This document shows, in pieces, positions 8,678 through 17,897 of a stretch of 64,000 nucleotides of DNA; within the stretch, counting starts at the first letter, position 1; every line of letters begins with the position of its first letter. Origin of the DNA: Rhizobium rosettiformans W3 (GTDB taxonomy: Bacteria > Pseudomonadota > Alphaproteobacteria > Rhizobiales > Rhizobiaceae); NCBI RefSeq assembly GCF_004912135.1, contig NZ_STGU01000003.1, positions 406,959 through 470,958 on the forward strand, in the 5' to 3' direction. The notes below the pieces were generated by a model that made no database searches, was not told the origin of the DNA, and saw only the letters and a program-made list of their open reading frames with translations. Position numbers and translations under genes: made by a program.

Positions 8678-11359
8678 CTACTGGATGTCCAGGAGCCGCT
8701 CCAGATAGCGCCGCTCGATCTCGGGGCTGGAGTTCTCGCCAAGCTTTTCACGGATCGCTTCGAGGATCTCGCGGGCGCGTTGCACGTCGATCTCGTCGGG
8801 AACCTTGACCTGTTCGCCGAAGTCGGGGCCGTTGGTGGCGCGCGGGCGACCGAGCGGGTCGCGGCCGTTCTGGTTGCCCTGGCCCTGGCCCATCTGCGGA
8901 CCCTGTCCGCCCTGGCCCTGCTGCGCCTGCATCATCTGGTTCATCATGTCGCGGGCGCCCTGGCGCAGAGCCTCCATGGCTCGTCCCTGGCCTTCCACGG
9001 CCGGACCGCCCTGACCCTGGCCGAGCGCTTCGCCGGCGCCCTGCATTTCTTGCTGCGCCTCGCCGAAGCCCGGGCCCGGCTCCATGCCGAGACCCTTCAG
9101 GCCCTCCTGCAATTCGCCGAGCTGCTGACCCAGCTGATCCTGCTGCTCGCGCAGCTGGCGCAGGGCCTCCCTCAGCTGTTCGGCGGTCATGCCGTCCAGG
9201 TTCTGCTGTCCCTGCTGCCCTTGCTGGCCCTGTTGACCCTGCTGGCCTTGCTGCTGCTGACCCTGTTGCTGCTGGCCCTGGGCACCTTCTTCGCCCTGCT
9301 GAGGATCGCCACGCTGCATGCGGTCGCGCAGGGCCTGGTCCAGACGGAAGGTCTCGTCCATCAGGCGCTGCTGTTCCTGCATGATCTCGCCGAGCTTGTC
9401 GATCTGGCGGCGGGCCTCGCTGTTCTGCTGCTGCTGACCCTGCTGCGGACGTCCAGCCTGCAGGTTGTTCATCATGCGCTGCAGTTCGGACAGAAGCTGC
9501 TGCGCCTGATCGCGATTGCCGGAGCGGGCGAGGTTTTCCAGCTGGTCGAGCATGTTGTCGAGGTCCTGCTGGCGCAGGATGTTCTGGGCATCCTGCTGCG
9601 GCTCGCCCTGTTGGTTGGGCATGCGCTGAGCCAGCGCCTGGAGGAATTCCTGCATGGCGGACCGAAGTTCGGCCATCAGCCGCTGGATTTCCTCATCCGT
9701 GGCGCCATTCTCCAGCGCATCGGACAGTGCCTGCTGGGCGTCGCGCAGGCGGCGTTCGGCAAGCGACAGGTCGCCATCCTCGATGCCGAGCGCAATCTCC
9801 CAGAGATAGTCTGCCGTGTCCTTCAGCTGTTCCTCGCCGCGCGCCATGTTCATGCGGGCGCGGGCGCTTTCGAGCGCAATGAAGTTGCCGAGGTCGGGAA
9901 TGGTCTCGTCCGCACGCAGCACGATCGCTTCGTTGAAGGCGATCGCCTGCGACATCCGGCGCGTGTCGAGCGCAAAGATCTGCCGCTGCTCGGCCACGGA
10001 GGCTGCGAGCGGTTCAGCGAAATTACGCGAGGGCAGCTGCATCTCGATCGGTTCGCTGCGGCCGAGCTGTCCCGCACCATCGGTGGCTACAAGCGTGATC
10101 TTCACCATCTGTCCGGCCAGCGGATGTTCGGTGATGTTGCGGCTCGCAACGCCCTTGGTATCGCGCGCATTGTGGCGCGGCAGATCGAGCTTGTAGTCGG
10201 GCAGCGGATAGAGCGGGGTCGCGTCCGGCTGCTGCTCCAGCGGCACGATCTCGGCATGGGCCTCACGCAGACCATAATCATCCTTGGCGGTGAAGGCGAT
10301 CTCGAGCGCACCGTTGATCGCGCGGCGCGGCGTGCCGTCGAAGGCGATTTCCGGCGCCCGGTCCGGGGTGACCCCGATCGTCCAGGTACGGTCGGCAACG
10401 CGCAGCTCGCCGGCCTCGTTCAGTTCTAGCTCGTGGGTGCGTGCCACCATGGGGGCACTGGGCGCCGGGGCGGGCGGGGGTGTCGGGACAGCCGTCTGGC
10501 TGACTGCGTCCACCTCTGTGCCGGCCGCCTGCTGGCGCGCCGGGTCCTGCTTTTCGGCGACATCGAGGACGGCGCCATCCGACTGCTGGACGAAAAGGAC
10601 CTTCTCGTCGGACGGACCACCGCTAATGCGTACGGTGATCTTCGACTTCTGCGGCACAGTCACGCCGGCTGCATCCTGGGTGCCGAGGCCCGAGAGGAAG
10701 ACCGGCGGCTGGCCGGTATAGCCCGGCGGCGTGATCCAGGCGTCGATGCGGATCGTCGGCGCCTCGCTTTCCGGTACGTGCTGGCGGAAGGCATCGGCAA
10801 TCGAGCCGGCACCATTGGAGCCGGAATAGGCGAGGGCGGTGACGAAGAGCAGGGCCGGCACGGCGCGCAGGGCATAGCGGTCGTAGCGAGCGATGTCGGG
10901 CTGCGGCAGGCCGGCATCGAGCGCTGCAATGCGCTCGGCCATGCGCCGCTGGTGCTCCTGCCAGAGCGCGCGGGCAAAGGGCGTCTCGGCGGAGAGCTGG
11001 TCGTCCTGCACCGCCACCGGCTGGTGGGCAAGCCCGTTGCGCTCTTCGAGCAGCCGGTCGGCTTCTGCAATGCTCGGCAGCTTGAGCTTCAGGAAGGGCA
11101 GGAAGGAGGCAACGAAGGCAAAGACGAGGATGAACACCATCGCCAGGCGGACGAGGTCCGGGACTTCGCGGTAGACGCCGAACCAGGCGAGCGCCACGAA
11201 GAGGGCAGCGATGCCGAGGACGGGAAGGAAGAGCGGCAGCAGACGCTCGGCAAAGAGCACGGAGCGGGCGAGCACACGTTTCAGACCGACGCGACGCGCG
11301 AGCGTGGGGTCGTCCTTTAAGGCGCCTTTCCTGTGGCCGGCCGGGCGGGAAGAGCTCAT
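8678..11359 (-). CDS. DUF4175 / TIGR02302 family membrane protein with Gln-rich region
   Basis: An 893 aa protein matching the alphaproteobacterial DUF4175/TIGR02302 family. Two transmembrane helices lie at about residues 43-62 and 70-92, with a third hydrophobic stretch near 170-190. A large extracytoplasmic region follows. From about residue 560 to 830 the sequence is coiled-coil and low-complexity, with a striking run of Gln/Gly between about 680 and 722 and Met/Gln repeats later. The C-terminus (VPDEIDVQRAREILEAIREK) is ordered. No catalytic motif is visible and the function is unknown. It lies downstream of lysA, separated by a hairpin. Confidence 0.85.
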   Translation of the reverse strand: MSSSRPAGHRKGALKDDPTLARRVGLKRVLARSVLFAERLLPLFLPVLGIAALFVALAWFGVYREVPDLVRLAMVFILVFAFVASFLPFLKLKLPSIAEADRLLEERNGLAHQPVAVQDDQLSAETPFARALWQEHQRRMAERIAALDAGLPQPDIARYDRYALRAVPALLFVTALAYSGSNGAGSIADAFRQHVPESEAPTIRIDAWITPPGYTGQPPVFLSGLGTQDAAGVTVPQKSKITVRISGGPSDEKVLFVQQSDGAVLDVAEKQDPARQQAAGTEVDAVSQTAVPTPPPAPAPSAPMVARTHELELNEAGELRVADRTWTIGVTPDRAPEIAFDGTPRRAINGALEIAFTAKDDYGLREAHAEIVPLEQQPDATPLYPLPDYKLDLPRHNARDTKGVASRNITEHPLAGQMVKITLVATDGAGQLGRSEPIEMQLPSRNFAEPLAASVAEQRQIFALDTRRMSQAIAFNEAIVLRADETIPDLGNFIALESARARMNMARGEEQLKDTADYLWEIALGIEDGDLSLAERRLRDAQQALSDALENGATDEEIQRLMAELRSAMQEFLQALAQRMPNQQGEPQQDAQNILRQQDLDNMLDQLENLARSGNRDQAQQLLSELQRMMNNLQAGRPQQGQQQQNSEARRQIDKLGEIMQEQQRLMDETFRLDQALRDRMQRGDPQQGEEGAQGQQQQGQQQQGQQGQQGQQGQQGQQNLDGMTAEQLREALRQLREQQDQLGQQLGELQEGLKGLGMEPGPGFGEAQQEMQGAGEALGQGQGGPAVEGQGRAMEALRQGARDMMNQMMQAQQGQGGQGPQMGQGQGNQNGRDPLGRPRATNGPDFGEQVKVPDEIDVQRAREILEAIREKLGENSSPEIERRYLERLLDIQ

Positions 11360-11446
11360 CCGTCTGGTCTCCGAGAGCGCCGCGCAACGTCACGGCTGAT
11401 TGTTCTCGAAGATAGCAGTCTTTGTGGCGAAGACGAGGGCGGCAAG

Positions 11447-11475
11447 GATGAGGCGAGGGTTTTTCCCGCCTCATC
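11447..11475 (-). terminator. Hairpin after lysA
   Basis: Inverted repeat GATGAGGCG/CGCCTCATC (9 bp, plus an inner GGG/CCC) immediately downstream of the lysA stop. It has no long T run on the minus-strand side, so it may be a partial terminator or an mRNA 3'-end structure. Confidence 0.5.
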
Positions 11476-11492
11476 GCCGAATTGTGAATGGA

Positions 11493-12761
11493 TCAGGCCA
11501 GCCAGTCGGGCACGCTGTCGAGCGCGATCAGGTCCTCATAGGTCGGACGCGGGCGAATCACGTGGAACTCGTTGCCGTTCACCAGCACCTCCGGCACTAG
11601 CCGGCGGGTGTTGTAGGTGCCCGCCTGCACGGCGCCATAGGCACCGGCGGAGCCGACCGCGATCAGATCGCCCGGCTTCGGCATCGCCATCTCGCGATCG
11701 AGCGCCAGGTAATCGCCGGTCTCGCAGACAGGTCCCACGACATCGGCCTTGATGCGCGGCGCGTTCGCAGCGGAAATCACCACCGGCTTGATTTCGTGAT
11801 AGGCCTCGTAAAGCGTCGGGCGGATCAGGTCGTTCATCGCGCCGTCGACGATCACGAAGGTCTTGTCGCCGCCGTCCTTCACATAGATGACCTCGGTCAC
11901 CAGGATGCCGGCATTGCCGACGATCAGGCGGCCTGGCTCGGTGACGATGCGGCAGTTCAGCTCGGAAAGCTGGTCCTTGACGATCTTCGCATAGGCGTCG
12001 GGTTCGGGCGGCGGGTTGTTGTCGTCCTTATAAGGGATGCCGAGGCCACCGCCGACGTCGACGTGATCGATGGTGTGGCCGTCGCCGCGCAGCGTTTCGA
12101 CGAGTTCGCGCAGCAGGCGGAAGGCGTCTTCAAAGGGCTGCAGATCGGTGATCTGGCTGCCGATATGCATGTCGATGCCGGACACCTGGATGCCTTCCAG
12201 TGTCGCTGCGCGTGCGTAGACGGCACGCGCGCGCTCATAGGAAATGCCGAATTTGTTTTCCTTCTTGCCAGTCGAGATCTTGGCATGGGTCTTGGCATCG
12301 ACATCGGGGTTAATGCGGAAGGAGACATGCGCCTTTTTGCCGGCCTTGATGGCGCGCTGGTTCAGGACCTCCAACTCCGGCTCGCTCTCGACGTTGAAGC
12401 AATAGATGCCGGCTTCAAGTGCTAAATCCATCTCGCTCGGCGTCTTGCCGACGCCGGAGAACATGATGCGCTCTGCCGGAATGCCGGCTGCCAGCGCGCG
12501 GCGGAGTTCGCCTTCCGAGACCACGTCCACGCCGGCGCCCAGGCGGCCCAGCGTCTTGAGGACAGCCTGGTTGGAGTTGGCCTTCATCGCGTAGCAGACG
12601 AGGGCATCGACGCCGTCGAAGGCCTTGGAGAAGACCTTGTAGTGACGCTCGAGCGTCGCGGTGGAATAGCAGTAGAAAGGCGTGCCGACAGCGCGCGCAA
12701 TTTCCGGGATGGCAACGCCTTCGGCGTAGAGAACGCCGTCGCGATACTCGAAGTGGTTCAC
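11493..12761 (-). CDS. lysA: Diaminopimelate decarboxylase
   Basis: Last step of lysine synthesis: PLP-dependent decarboxylation of meso-diaminopimelate. The 422 aa protein is full length. The PLP lysine is in CYAMKANSNQAVL (about residue 60), the glycine-rich phosphate loop in DVGGGLGIPY, and the substrate-binding cysteine in VCETGDYLALDR. It follows the small lipoprotein gene by 13 bases on the same strand, and the two are likely co-transcribed. Confidence 0.95.
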   Translation of the reverse strand: MNHFEYRDGVLYAEGVAIPEIARAVGTPFYCYSTATLERHYKVFSKAFDGVDALVCYAMKANSNQAVLKTLGRLGAGVDVVSEGELRRALAAGIPAERIMFSGVGKTPSEMDLALEAGIYCFNVESEPELEVLNQRAIKAGKKAHVSFRINPDVDAKTHAKISTGKKENKFGISYERARAVYARAATLEGIQVSGIDMHIGSQITDLQPFEDAFRLLRELVETLRGDGHTIDHVDVGGGLGIPYKDDNNPPPEPDAYAKIVKDQLSELNCRIVTEPGRLIVGNAGILVTEVIYVKDGGDKTFVIVDGAMNDLIRPTLYEAYHEIKPVVISAANAPRIKADVVGPVCETGDYLALDREMAMPKPGDLIAVGSAGAYGAVQAGTYNTRRLVPEVLVNGNEFHVIRPRPTYEDLIALDSVPDWLA

Positions 12762-12774
12762 GGGTTAAGCCCTG

Positions 12775-12963
12775 TCAAAGAAGCGGATCGAGGAGGAAAG
12801 GGGTGTCGGGCGTCTTCTCAGCCTCGACACCGCGCTTGTTCTGCTGGTCGACAGGCGTGCTCGGCGGGTCGAGATCGCCCTTTCGGCCGCAGGCGGACAG
12901 AGCCAGCGAAGCGGCGAGTACCAGAGAGAGCGTCAGCGTCGTGCGTTTCAGCGAATTCACCAT
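12775..12963 (-). CDS. lptM: LptM (YifL)-like small lipoprotein
   Basis: A 62 aa lipoprotein precursor with a basic start (MVNSLKRT), a hydrophobic signal and the lipobox LALSAC. The mature protein begins CGRKGDLDPPS, the conserved CGxKGxL opening of the LptM/YifL family. In E. coli LptM assists maturation of the LPS translocon LptD. An ATG four codons further upstream (12975) is also possible. As in many proteobacteria it sits directly upstream of lysA. Confidence 0.8.
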   Translation of the reverse strand: MVNSLKRTTLTLSLVLAASLALSACGRKGDLDPPSTPVDQQNKRGVEAEKTPDTPFLLDPLL

Positions 12964-13003
12964 GACCCGGTCCATGAAGATATTGTTGTGCTAGCGTGTA
13001 CAG

Positions 13004-13028
13004 AAAAAAGGGGCGCTTGTGCACCCCT
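13004..13028 (-). terminator. Rho-independent terminator after argH
   Basis: On the minus strand a 7-bp stem GGGGTGC/GCGCCCC (one G-U pair, loop ACAA) is followed directly by TTTTTTC. It lies between the argH stop and the lipoprotein gene, so argH ends here and lptM-lysA is probably a separate transcript. Confidence 0.75.
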
Positions 13029-13084
13029 GATCTCGTGATGTGTCCCGCATGTGCGCGTGATCGATTGCCCAATCAGTGGCTATG

Positions 13085-14488
13085 TCAGTTGCGCGCCCGC
13101 CACCAGGCGATCTGCTTCCTGACTTCGGACGGCGCCGTGCCGCCAAAGCTCTTGCGGCTGGCGACCGAGGCTTCCACAGTCAGAACGTTGAAGACGTCTG
13201 CCGTGATCGCGGAATTGATGCTCTGCAGCTCTTCGAGCGACAGTTCGGCGAGATCGCAGCCCTTCTTCTCGGCCATGGCCACGGCATTGCCGGTCACATG
13301 ATGCGCATCGCGGAAGGGAAGGCCGGCTTCGCGCACCAGCCAGTCGGCGAGGTCGGTCGCGGTCGAGTAACCGGAGCCGGCCGCCGCCTTCATCTTGTCG
13401 GTGCGGATGGTCATGTCGGTGACCATGCCGGTCATGGCGGCAATCGCCAGTTCCAGGCTTTCGGCAGCGTCGAAGACCTGTTCCTTGTCTTCCTGCATGT
13501 CCTTGGAATAGGCGAGCGGCAGGCCCTTCATCACGGTCAGAAGTGCGATCAACGAGCCGTTGATGCGGCCGGTCTTGGCGCGCACCAGTTCGGCCGCGTC
13601 AGGGTTCTTCTTCTGCGGCATGATCGAGGAGCCGGTGGAGAAGGCATCCGACAGCCGGATAAAGCCGAATTGCGGGGTCGACCAGATGACGATCTCTTCG
13701 GCGAGCCGCGACAGGTGGGTTGCGCAGATCGAGGCGATCGAGAGGAATTCGAGCGCGAAGTCGCGGTCCGACACGGTGTCGATCGAGTTGCGGGTCGGCT
13801 CGCGGAAGCCGAGGGCCGTGGCCGTCATGTGGCGGTCGATGTTGTAGCCGGTGCCGGCCAGGGCTGCCGCGCCAATCGGGCTTTCGTCCAGGTGCTCGAT
13901 CGCGTGGCGCACGCGCTGGCGGTCACGGCCGAACATCTCGACATAGGCCATGCAGTGGTGGCCGAAGGTCACCGGCTGCGCCGTCTGGAGATGGGTAAAG
14001 CCGGGCATCACGGTCTCGGCATGTTCTTCGGCGCGGTCGAGGAAGGCCGCGATCAGACCGGAAAGGGCCGCTTCCGTCTTCTGCAGCTCTTCCTTCACCC
14101 ACAGGCGGAAATCGAGTGCCACCTGGTCGTTGCGCGAGCGGGCGGTGTGCAGGCGGCCGGCAGCGGGACCGATCAGTTCGGCAAGGCGCGCCTCGACGTT
14201 CATATGGATGTCTTCGAGCTTGCGCGAGAAGACGAACTGGCCGCTTTCGATCTCTGACAGGATCGTGTCCAGGCCGTGAAGGATCTTGTCTTTATCTTCG
14301 CCGGAGATGATGCCTTGGTGCGCCAGCATGGTCGCATGCGCCTTTGAGCCGCGGATATCCTGGGCGTAAAGCTTCTTGTCGAAACCGATAGAGGCATTTA
14401 TCTCCTCCATGATGGCCGAAGGCCCGGAGGCGAAGCGACCGCCCCACATCTGGTTGGAGGATTTGGTGTCCTTGATGTCCTCGGCCAT
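13085..14488 (-). CDS. argH: Argininosuccinate lyase
   Basis: Final step of arginine synthesis: argininosuccinate to arginine plus fumarate. The 467 aa protein starts [19 protein letters not shown], and WGGRF is the family's N-terminal signature. The fumarase/aspartase superfamily signature [16 protein letters not shown] is at about residues 285-300, and [12 protein letters not shown] lies near 115. The frame stays open upstream to 14656, but the family start is ATG 14488. Only 24 bases separate this start from the divergent tlpA start. Confidence 0.95.
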   Translation of the reverse strand: MAEDIKDTKSSNQMWGGRFASGPSAIMEEINASIGFDKKLYAQDIRGSKAHATMLAHQGIISGEDKDKILHGLDTILSEIESGQFVFSRKLEDIHMNVEARLAELIGPAAGRLHTARSRNDQVALDFRLWVKEELQKTEAALSGLIAAFLDRAEEHAETVMPGFTHLQTAQPVTFGHHCMAYVEMFGRDRQRVRHAIEHLDESPIGAAALAGTGYNIDRHMTATALGFREPTRNSIDTVSDRDFALEFLSIASICATHLSRLAEEIVIWSTPQFGFIRLSDAFSTGSSIMPQKKNPDAAELVRAKTGRINGSLIALLTVMKGLPLAYSKDMQEDKEQVFDAAESLELAIAAMTGMVTDMTIRTDKMKAAAGSGYSTATDLADWLVREAGLPFRDAHHVTGNAVAMAEKKGCDLAELSLEELQSINSAITADVFNVLTVEASVASRKSFGGTAPSEVRKQIAWWRARN

Positions 14489-14512
14489 GGAATGCCCGTC
14501 CTGGAGAATGAC

Positions 14513-15175
14513 ATGACAGAAAAAAGACCTGAGCGTCTCTTCCCCACCAAGCTGGTTGCGATCGCGGCGGTGGCCGGCATCGTCGCCGGCGCGGCTGCGG
14601 TATACGTGAGAGAGACCATGTCTGGCAATGCCGTGGAGACCGCGGATGCCGCGCAATGCGAGGGTTCTGTCGCAAAGGCCGAGGCGATCACGCCTTACCT
14701 GAAGGGCGACGTGGCAGCCATGATCCCGGTCAGCGAGCCGAAACTCATCCAGGGTCTGAATTTCCAGGACAAGGCCGGTTCGCCGATGACCATGGCGAAC
14801 TTCGCCGACAAGACTGTACTGATCAATCTCTGGGCCACCTGGTGCGTGCCCTGCCGCGAGGAGATGCCGGCGCTCAACAATCTGCAGAAGGCAGCCGGTG
14901 GCGAGACATTCCAGGTGCTGGCTATCAACATCGACACAGGGGATGTCGAAAAGCCCCAGAGCTTTCTCGAAGAGACCGGCGTCGATGCGCTCGGGCTCTA
15001 CCGCGACGCATCCATGGGCGTCTTCAACCAGCTGAAGCGCGAAGGCCTCGCTTTTGGCCTGCCGGTGACCTTGCTCGTCGATGGCAAGGGCTGTCTGCTT
15101 GGCAGCATGAACGGCCCCGCCGCCTGGGACGGTGCGGATGCCAAGGCACTGGTGACGGCTGCGGCGACGCAGTGA
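14513..15175 (+). CDS. tlpA: TlpA-like membrane-anchored thioredoxin
   Basis: A periplasmic thiol-disulfide reductase of 220 aa. A membrane anchor at about residues 12-31 ([20 protein letters not shown]) is followed by a thioredoxin fold with active site WCVPC in [18 protein letters not shown] and the cis-proline region [11 protein letters not shown]. TlpA proteins reduce partners in cytochrome c oxidase assembly in rhizobia. ATG 14513 is chosen because GGAG lies six bases before it; the earlier ATG at 14492 has no such site. It is convergent with the CSS-EAL gene, with a 27-base gap. Confidence 0.87.
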   Translation: MTEKRPERLFPTKLVAIAAVAGIVAGAAAVYVRETMSGNAVETADAAQCEGSVAKAEAITPYLKGDVAAMIPVSEPKLIQGLNFQDKAGSPMTMANFADKTVLINLWATWCVPCREEMPALNNLQKAAGGETFQVLAINIDTGDVEKPQSFLEETGVDALGLYRDASMGVFNQLKREGLAFGLPVTLLVDGKGCLLGSMNGPAAWDGADAKALVTAAATQ

Positions 15176-15202
15176 AGCGCCACCGGGGTACCCAGCACCC
15201 GT

Positions 15203-16795
15203 CTAGGCCGCCTGGGGCATGAGACTTGGGTTCTGCTCCGACCGGGCGATCAGATCGCTCGCGGACAAAGGCTTGGCGAAGAGATAACCTTGTCCCTCGC
15301 GGATGCCGAGGTCCAGCAGCTTGATCCGCTGCTCCTCGGTCTCGATCCCCTCCGCCACCACCTCCATGCCGAATTGCTTCGCAAGCGAAATGAGAGCTTC
15401 GACCAGCGCCGAGGATTTGCGGTCGAGGACCACCCCGTCGACGAAGTATTTGTCGATCTTCAGATAGTGGGCCTGAAGCGCATGCAGCGAGGAGAGGCCA
15501 TTATGGCCCGTCCCGGCGTCGTCGAGCGCGAGACGCACGCCAAGCTCCGAGAGTTCCCGCGACACGCGTAATGCCGCCTGGATATCGGAGATTGGCTGAC
15601 GCTCAGTGATCTCGATAACCAACTGGCTCGGGTTGAGATTGGCCTGGCTGATCTTCGCGACGAAATGCTCAATGAATAGCGGATCGAGCAGTTGATCGGG
15701 TGTCACGTTGAAGGAGAGCTTGAGCTTTGCGTTGTGCCGCAGCATTTCCCCGATTTCGGCGCCCGCCTTGTCGAGAAGGGCGAAAGTCAGCTTGTCGATC
15801 CGCTTGCTGGCTTCTGCAAGCGGAATGAAGACGGCAGGCGATACGCTGCTGCCATCGGGTTTCGTCCAGCGTGCCAGCATCTCAAATCCCGTCATCTCCC
15901 CGGTCGCGAGGCAGAACAGCGGCTGGTACACGGGATGAATGTGGCCTCGCACGAGCGCATCGTCCAACTGGGCAAGAGGCGTCTGCTGGCGGGTCAGGCC
16001 TCTTGCACCGAGATAGCCGAGGCTCAGTGAAAACAGCCCGGCAATCGCGATGAGATCGCTGCTGATCCTGTTGTTCCAGGAGTCGACAACGGCCTCATCG
16101 ATCATCAGTCGAACGCGGATCGGATAGCGTTCGGATGCGGTGCCGAATTCCGCAAAGTCTCCCTGCATCTCAGGGGATCCCTCCGGCTGGTAGCTGGACA
16201 CGACCCTCTGGTCATTCAGCGACATCTCCATGCGGGCGTGCTCGCGCAGTTCCGCCGGCAGGATGTCGAAGAGCAGGCCCGATGTGGCGAGGAAGGCTGT
16301 CAGGGCGCCGTCGTCATTCGTCCAACGCACCATCAGACCTTTCCACTCACCGGCTTCGATGGGCGCAAACTCGTAGGCCGGATTGACCGCGGGCAAGGGA
16401 TTGGCGGCTTCGAGCGCTGCGGAAAATGTCGCTTCATGGGCGTTGTCAGCCCAACAGGTCCCGCGCGGAGAGGAAACGCGGATCTCGCGGATGGACACGG
16501 ATCGGAACGCGATGTCTTCGATCGCCTTGCTCACGGTAGGCGAACAGCCATAGGGGCCTTGGGCGCCGAGCTCCCCCATGCTGATGACCGCCAGATCGAT
16601 CTGACGTTCCAGGCGAACCACTGCTGCCTGAAGCATGTCGTTCAACTGCTGTCGATTGGCCTGGGCGATGAAGGAATGGGCGATCAGCCAGAGGCAGCCG
16701 GCGACCAGGGCTGCGAGCCCGAGGGACGCTGCGGCCAATTTCAGTCGATCTCTCGTCGTCGCGCTGCCAGCCATACTGGTCAGGCTGGCAGGCAA
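15203..16795 (-). CDS. CSS-motif periplasmic sensor with EAL c-di-GMP phosphodiesterase
   Basis: A 530 aa two-helix membrane protein. Helix 1 is at about residues 20-44, helix 2 at about 241-262. The periplasmic domain between them holds GCSP and a second cysteine (GTCWADN), as in CSS-motif sensors. The EAL domain (about 280-520) has FEMLARW in place of the EAL signature, NVTPDQLL, IEITER, DDAGTG, and the catalytic glutamate in VVAEGIETEEQ, so hydrolysis of c-di-GMP is likely. In E. coli, CSS-EAL enzymes are controlled by periplasmic disulfide formation. A TlpA thioredoxin is encoded next door. Confidence 0.87.
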   Translation of the reverse strand: MPASLTSMAGSATTRDRLKLAAASLGLAALVAGCLWLIAHSFIAQANRQQLNDMLQAAVVRLERQIDLAVISMGELGAQGPYGCSPTVSKAIEDIAFRSVSIREIRVSSPRGTCWADNAHEATFSAALEAANPLPAVNPAYEFAPIEAGEWKGLMVRWTNDDGALTAFLATSGLLFDILPAELREHARMEMSLNDQRVVSSYQPEGSPEMQGDFAEFGTASERYPIRVRLMIDEAVVDSWNNRISSDLIAIAGLFSLSLGYLGARGLTRQQTPLAQLDDALVRGHIHPVYQPLFCLATGEMTGFEMLARWTKPDGSSVSPAVFIPLAEASKRIDKLTFALLDKAGAEIGEMLRHNAKLKLSFNVTPDQLLDPLFIEHFVAKISQANLNPSQLVIEITERQPISDIQAALRVSRELSELGVRLALDDAGTGHNGLSSLHALQAHYLKIDKYFVDGVVLDRKSSALVEALISLAKQFGMEVVAEGIETEEQRIKLLDLGIREGQGYLFAKPLSASDLIARSEQNPSLMPQAA

Positions 16796-16874
16796 ATCTT
16801 AAGATTGGCTCAAAGGCCCGCGCCTGGGCCGTCTTAGGCCTGTTCACATTCGGGAGAGAAGAGCGCCGCGTGCC

Positions 16875-17897
16875 TCACAGCGGGTAAATGCGCGGGCGCA
16901 GGATCTCGATAAAGCCCTGGTCCCCCTTCGTCCTGGTGAAGTCCGGAGAGACGTCGAACTCGACGATGGTCGCGTCTTCGGTCTTGGCGAGAACACGGCG
17001 CGAACCGGGGCGGTCGAGGACCCGCTGGATGGTGGCGGCCACACCCTTCGTGGCGTCCTCGCTCCAGACGACGTCGGTCGGGCGGAAGAGCAGTTCGGCC
17101 GGACCGTCCTTCAGGCCGTCGGCCGCGTAGGTCATGTTGGCGACGGTCGCCCGTCCGTTCGATACGGACGCCTTCAGTGCGTTGGTGTCGCCCAGGAAGC
17201 GCATGACGAAGGCGTTGGCGGGGTGGCGGCAGACCTCTTCGGGCGTGCCCTGCTGCACGATCTTGCCCTTGTCGAGGATGACGACGCGATCGGCAAGATC
17301 GAGCGCCTCTTCCTGGTCATGGGTGACGAAGAGCGTGGTGATGCCGAGCTCGTCGTGAATGGAGCGCAGCCAGCGGCGCAGATCGCGGCGGACATTGGCG
17401 TCGAGCGCGCCGAAGGGCTCATCGAGCAGCAGCACGCGCGGATCGACAGCGAGCGCACGGGCAAGTGCCACGCGCTGGCGCTGGCCACCCGAGATCTGGC
17501 TGGGGAAACGTTCGCCGAGACCGGAGAGCTGGACTAGCGACAAGAGCTCCTCGACGCGACGGTCGATGTCGGCACTCGAGCGCTTCACCTTGGAGACCTG
17601 CATGCCGAAGGCGATGTTTTCCGCGACCGTCATGTGCGGGAAGAGGGCATAGTGCTGGAAGACGAAGCCGACGCCGCGGTCACGTACGGGGATATCGGTC
17701 GCATCCTCCTCGCCGAAGTGAATGTGGCCGCCATCGGCATATTCGAGGCCGGCGACCATGCGCAGGATGGTCGTCTTGCCGGAGCCGGAAGGACCGAGCA
17801 GCGCCACCAGTTCGCCGCTCTGGATGTCGAGCGAGACGCCGTGAACGGCACGGAAGGTTTCGAAGGTCTTGACGACGGTGTCGAGGCGAATGTTCAC
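16875..17897 (-). CDS. cysA: Sulfate/thiosulfate ABC transporter ATP-binding protein
   Basis: ATPase of the sulfate importer. The 340 aa protein has Walker A GPSGSGKTT, signature ISGGQRQRVALARAL, Walker B VLLLDEPFGALD and the H-loop FVTHD, followed by a C-terminal regulatory domain (about 240-340). The start overlaps the cysW stop by 4 bases, and the order sbp-cysT-cysW-cysA is the standard sulfate operon. A weak GGCCC/GGGCC hairpin follows the stop at 16815-16830. Confidence 0.92.
   Translation of the reverse strand: MNIRLDTVVKTFETFRAVHGVSLDIQSGELVALLGPSGSGKTTILRMVAGLEYADGGHIHFGEEDATDIPVRDRGVGFVFQHYALFPHMTVAENIAFGMQVSKVKRSSADIDRRVEELLSLVQLSGLGERFPSQISGGQRQRVALARALAVDPRVLLLDEPFGALDANVRRDLRRWLRSIHDELGITTLFVTHDQEEALDLADRVVILDKGKIVQQGTPEEVCRHPANAFVMRFLGDTNALKASVSNGRATVANMTYAADGLKDGPAELLFRPTDVVWSEDATKGVAATIQRVLDRPGSRRVLAKTEDATIVEFDVSPDFTRTKGDQGFIEILRPRIYPL

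Noticed and set aside
8780..10429. 549-codon frame antisense to the DUF4175 gene
   Set aside because: Leu/Ala-rich mirror of the Gln-rich tract; the minus-strand gene has family identity and proper start.
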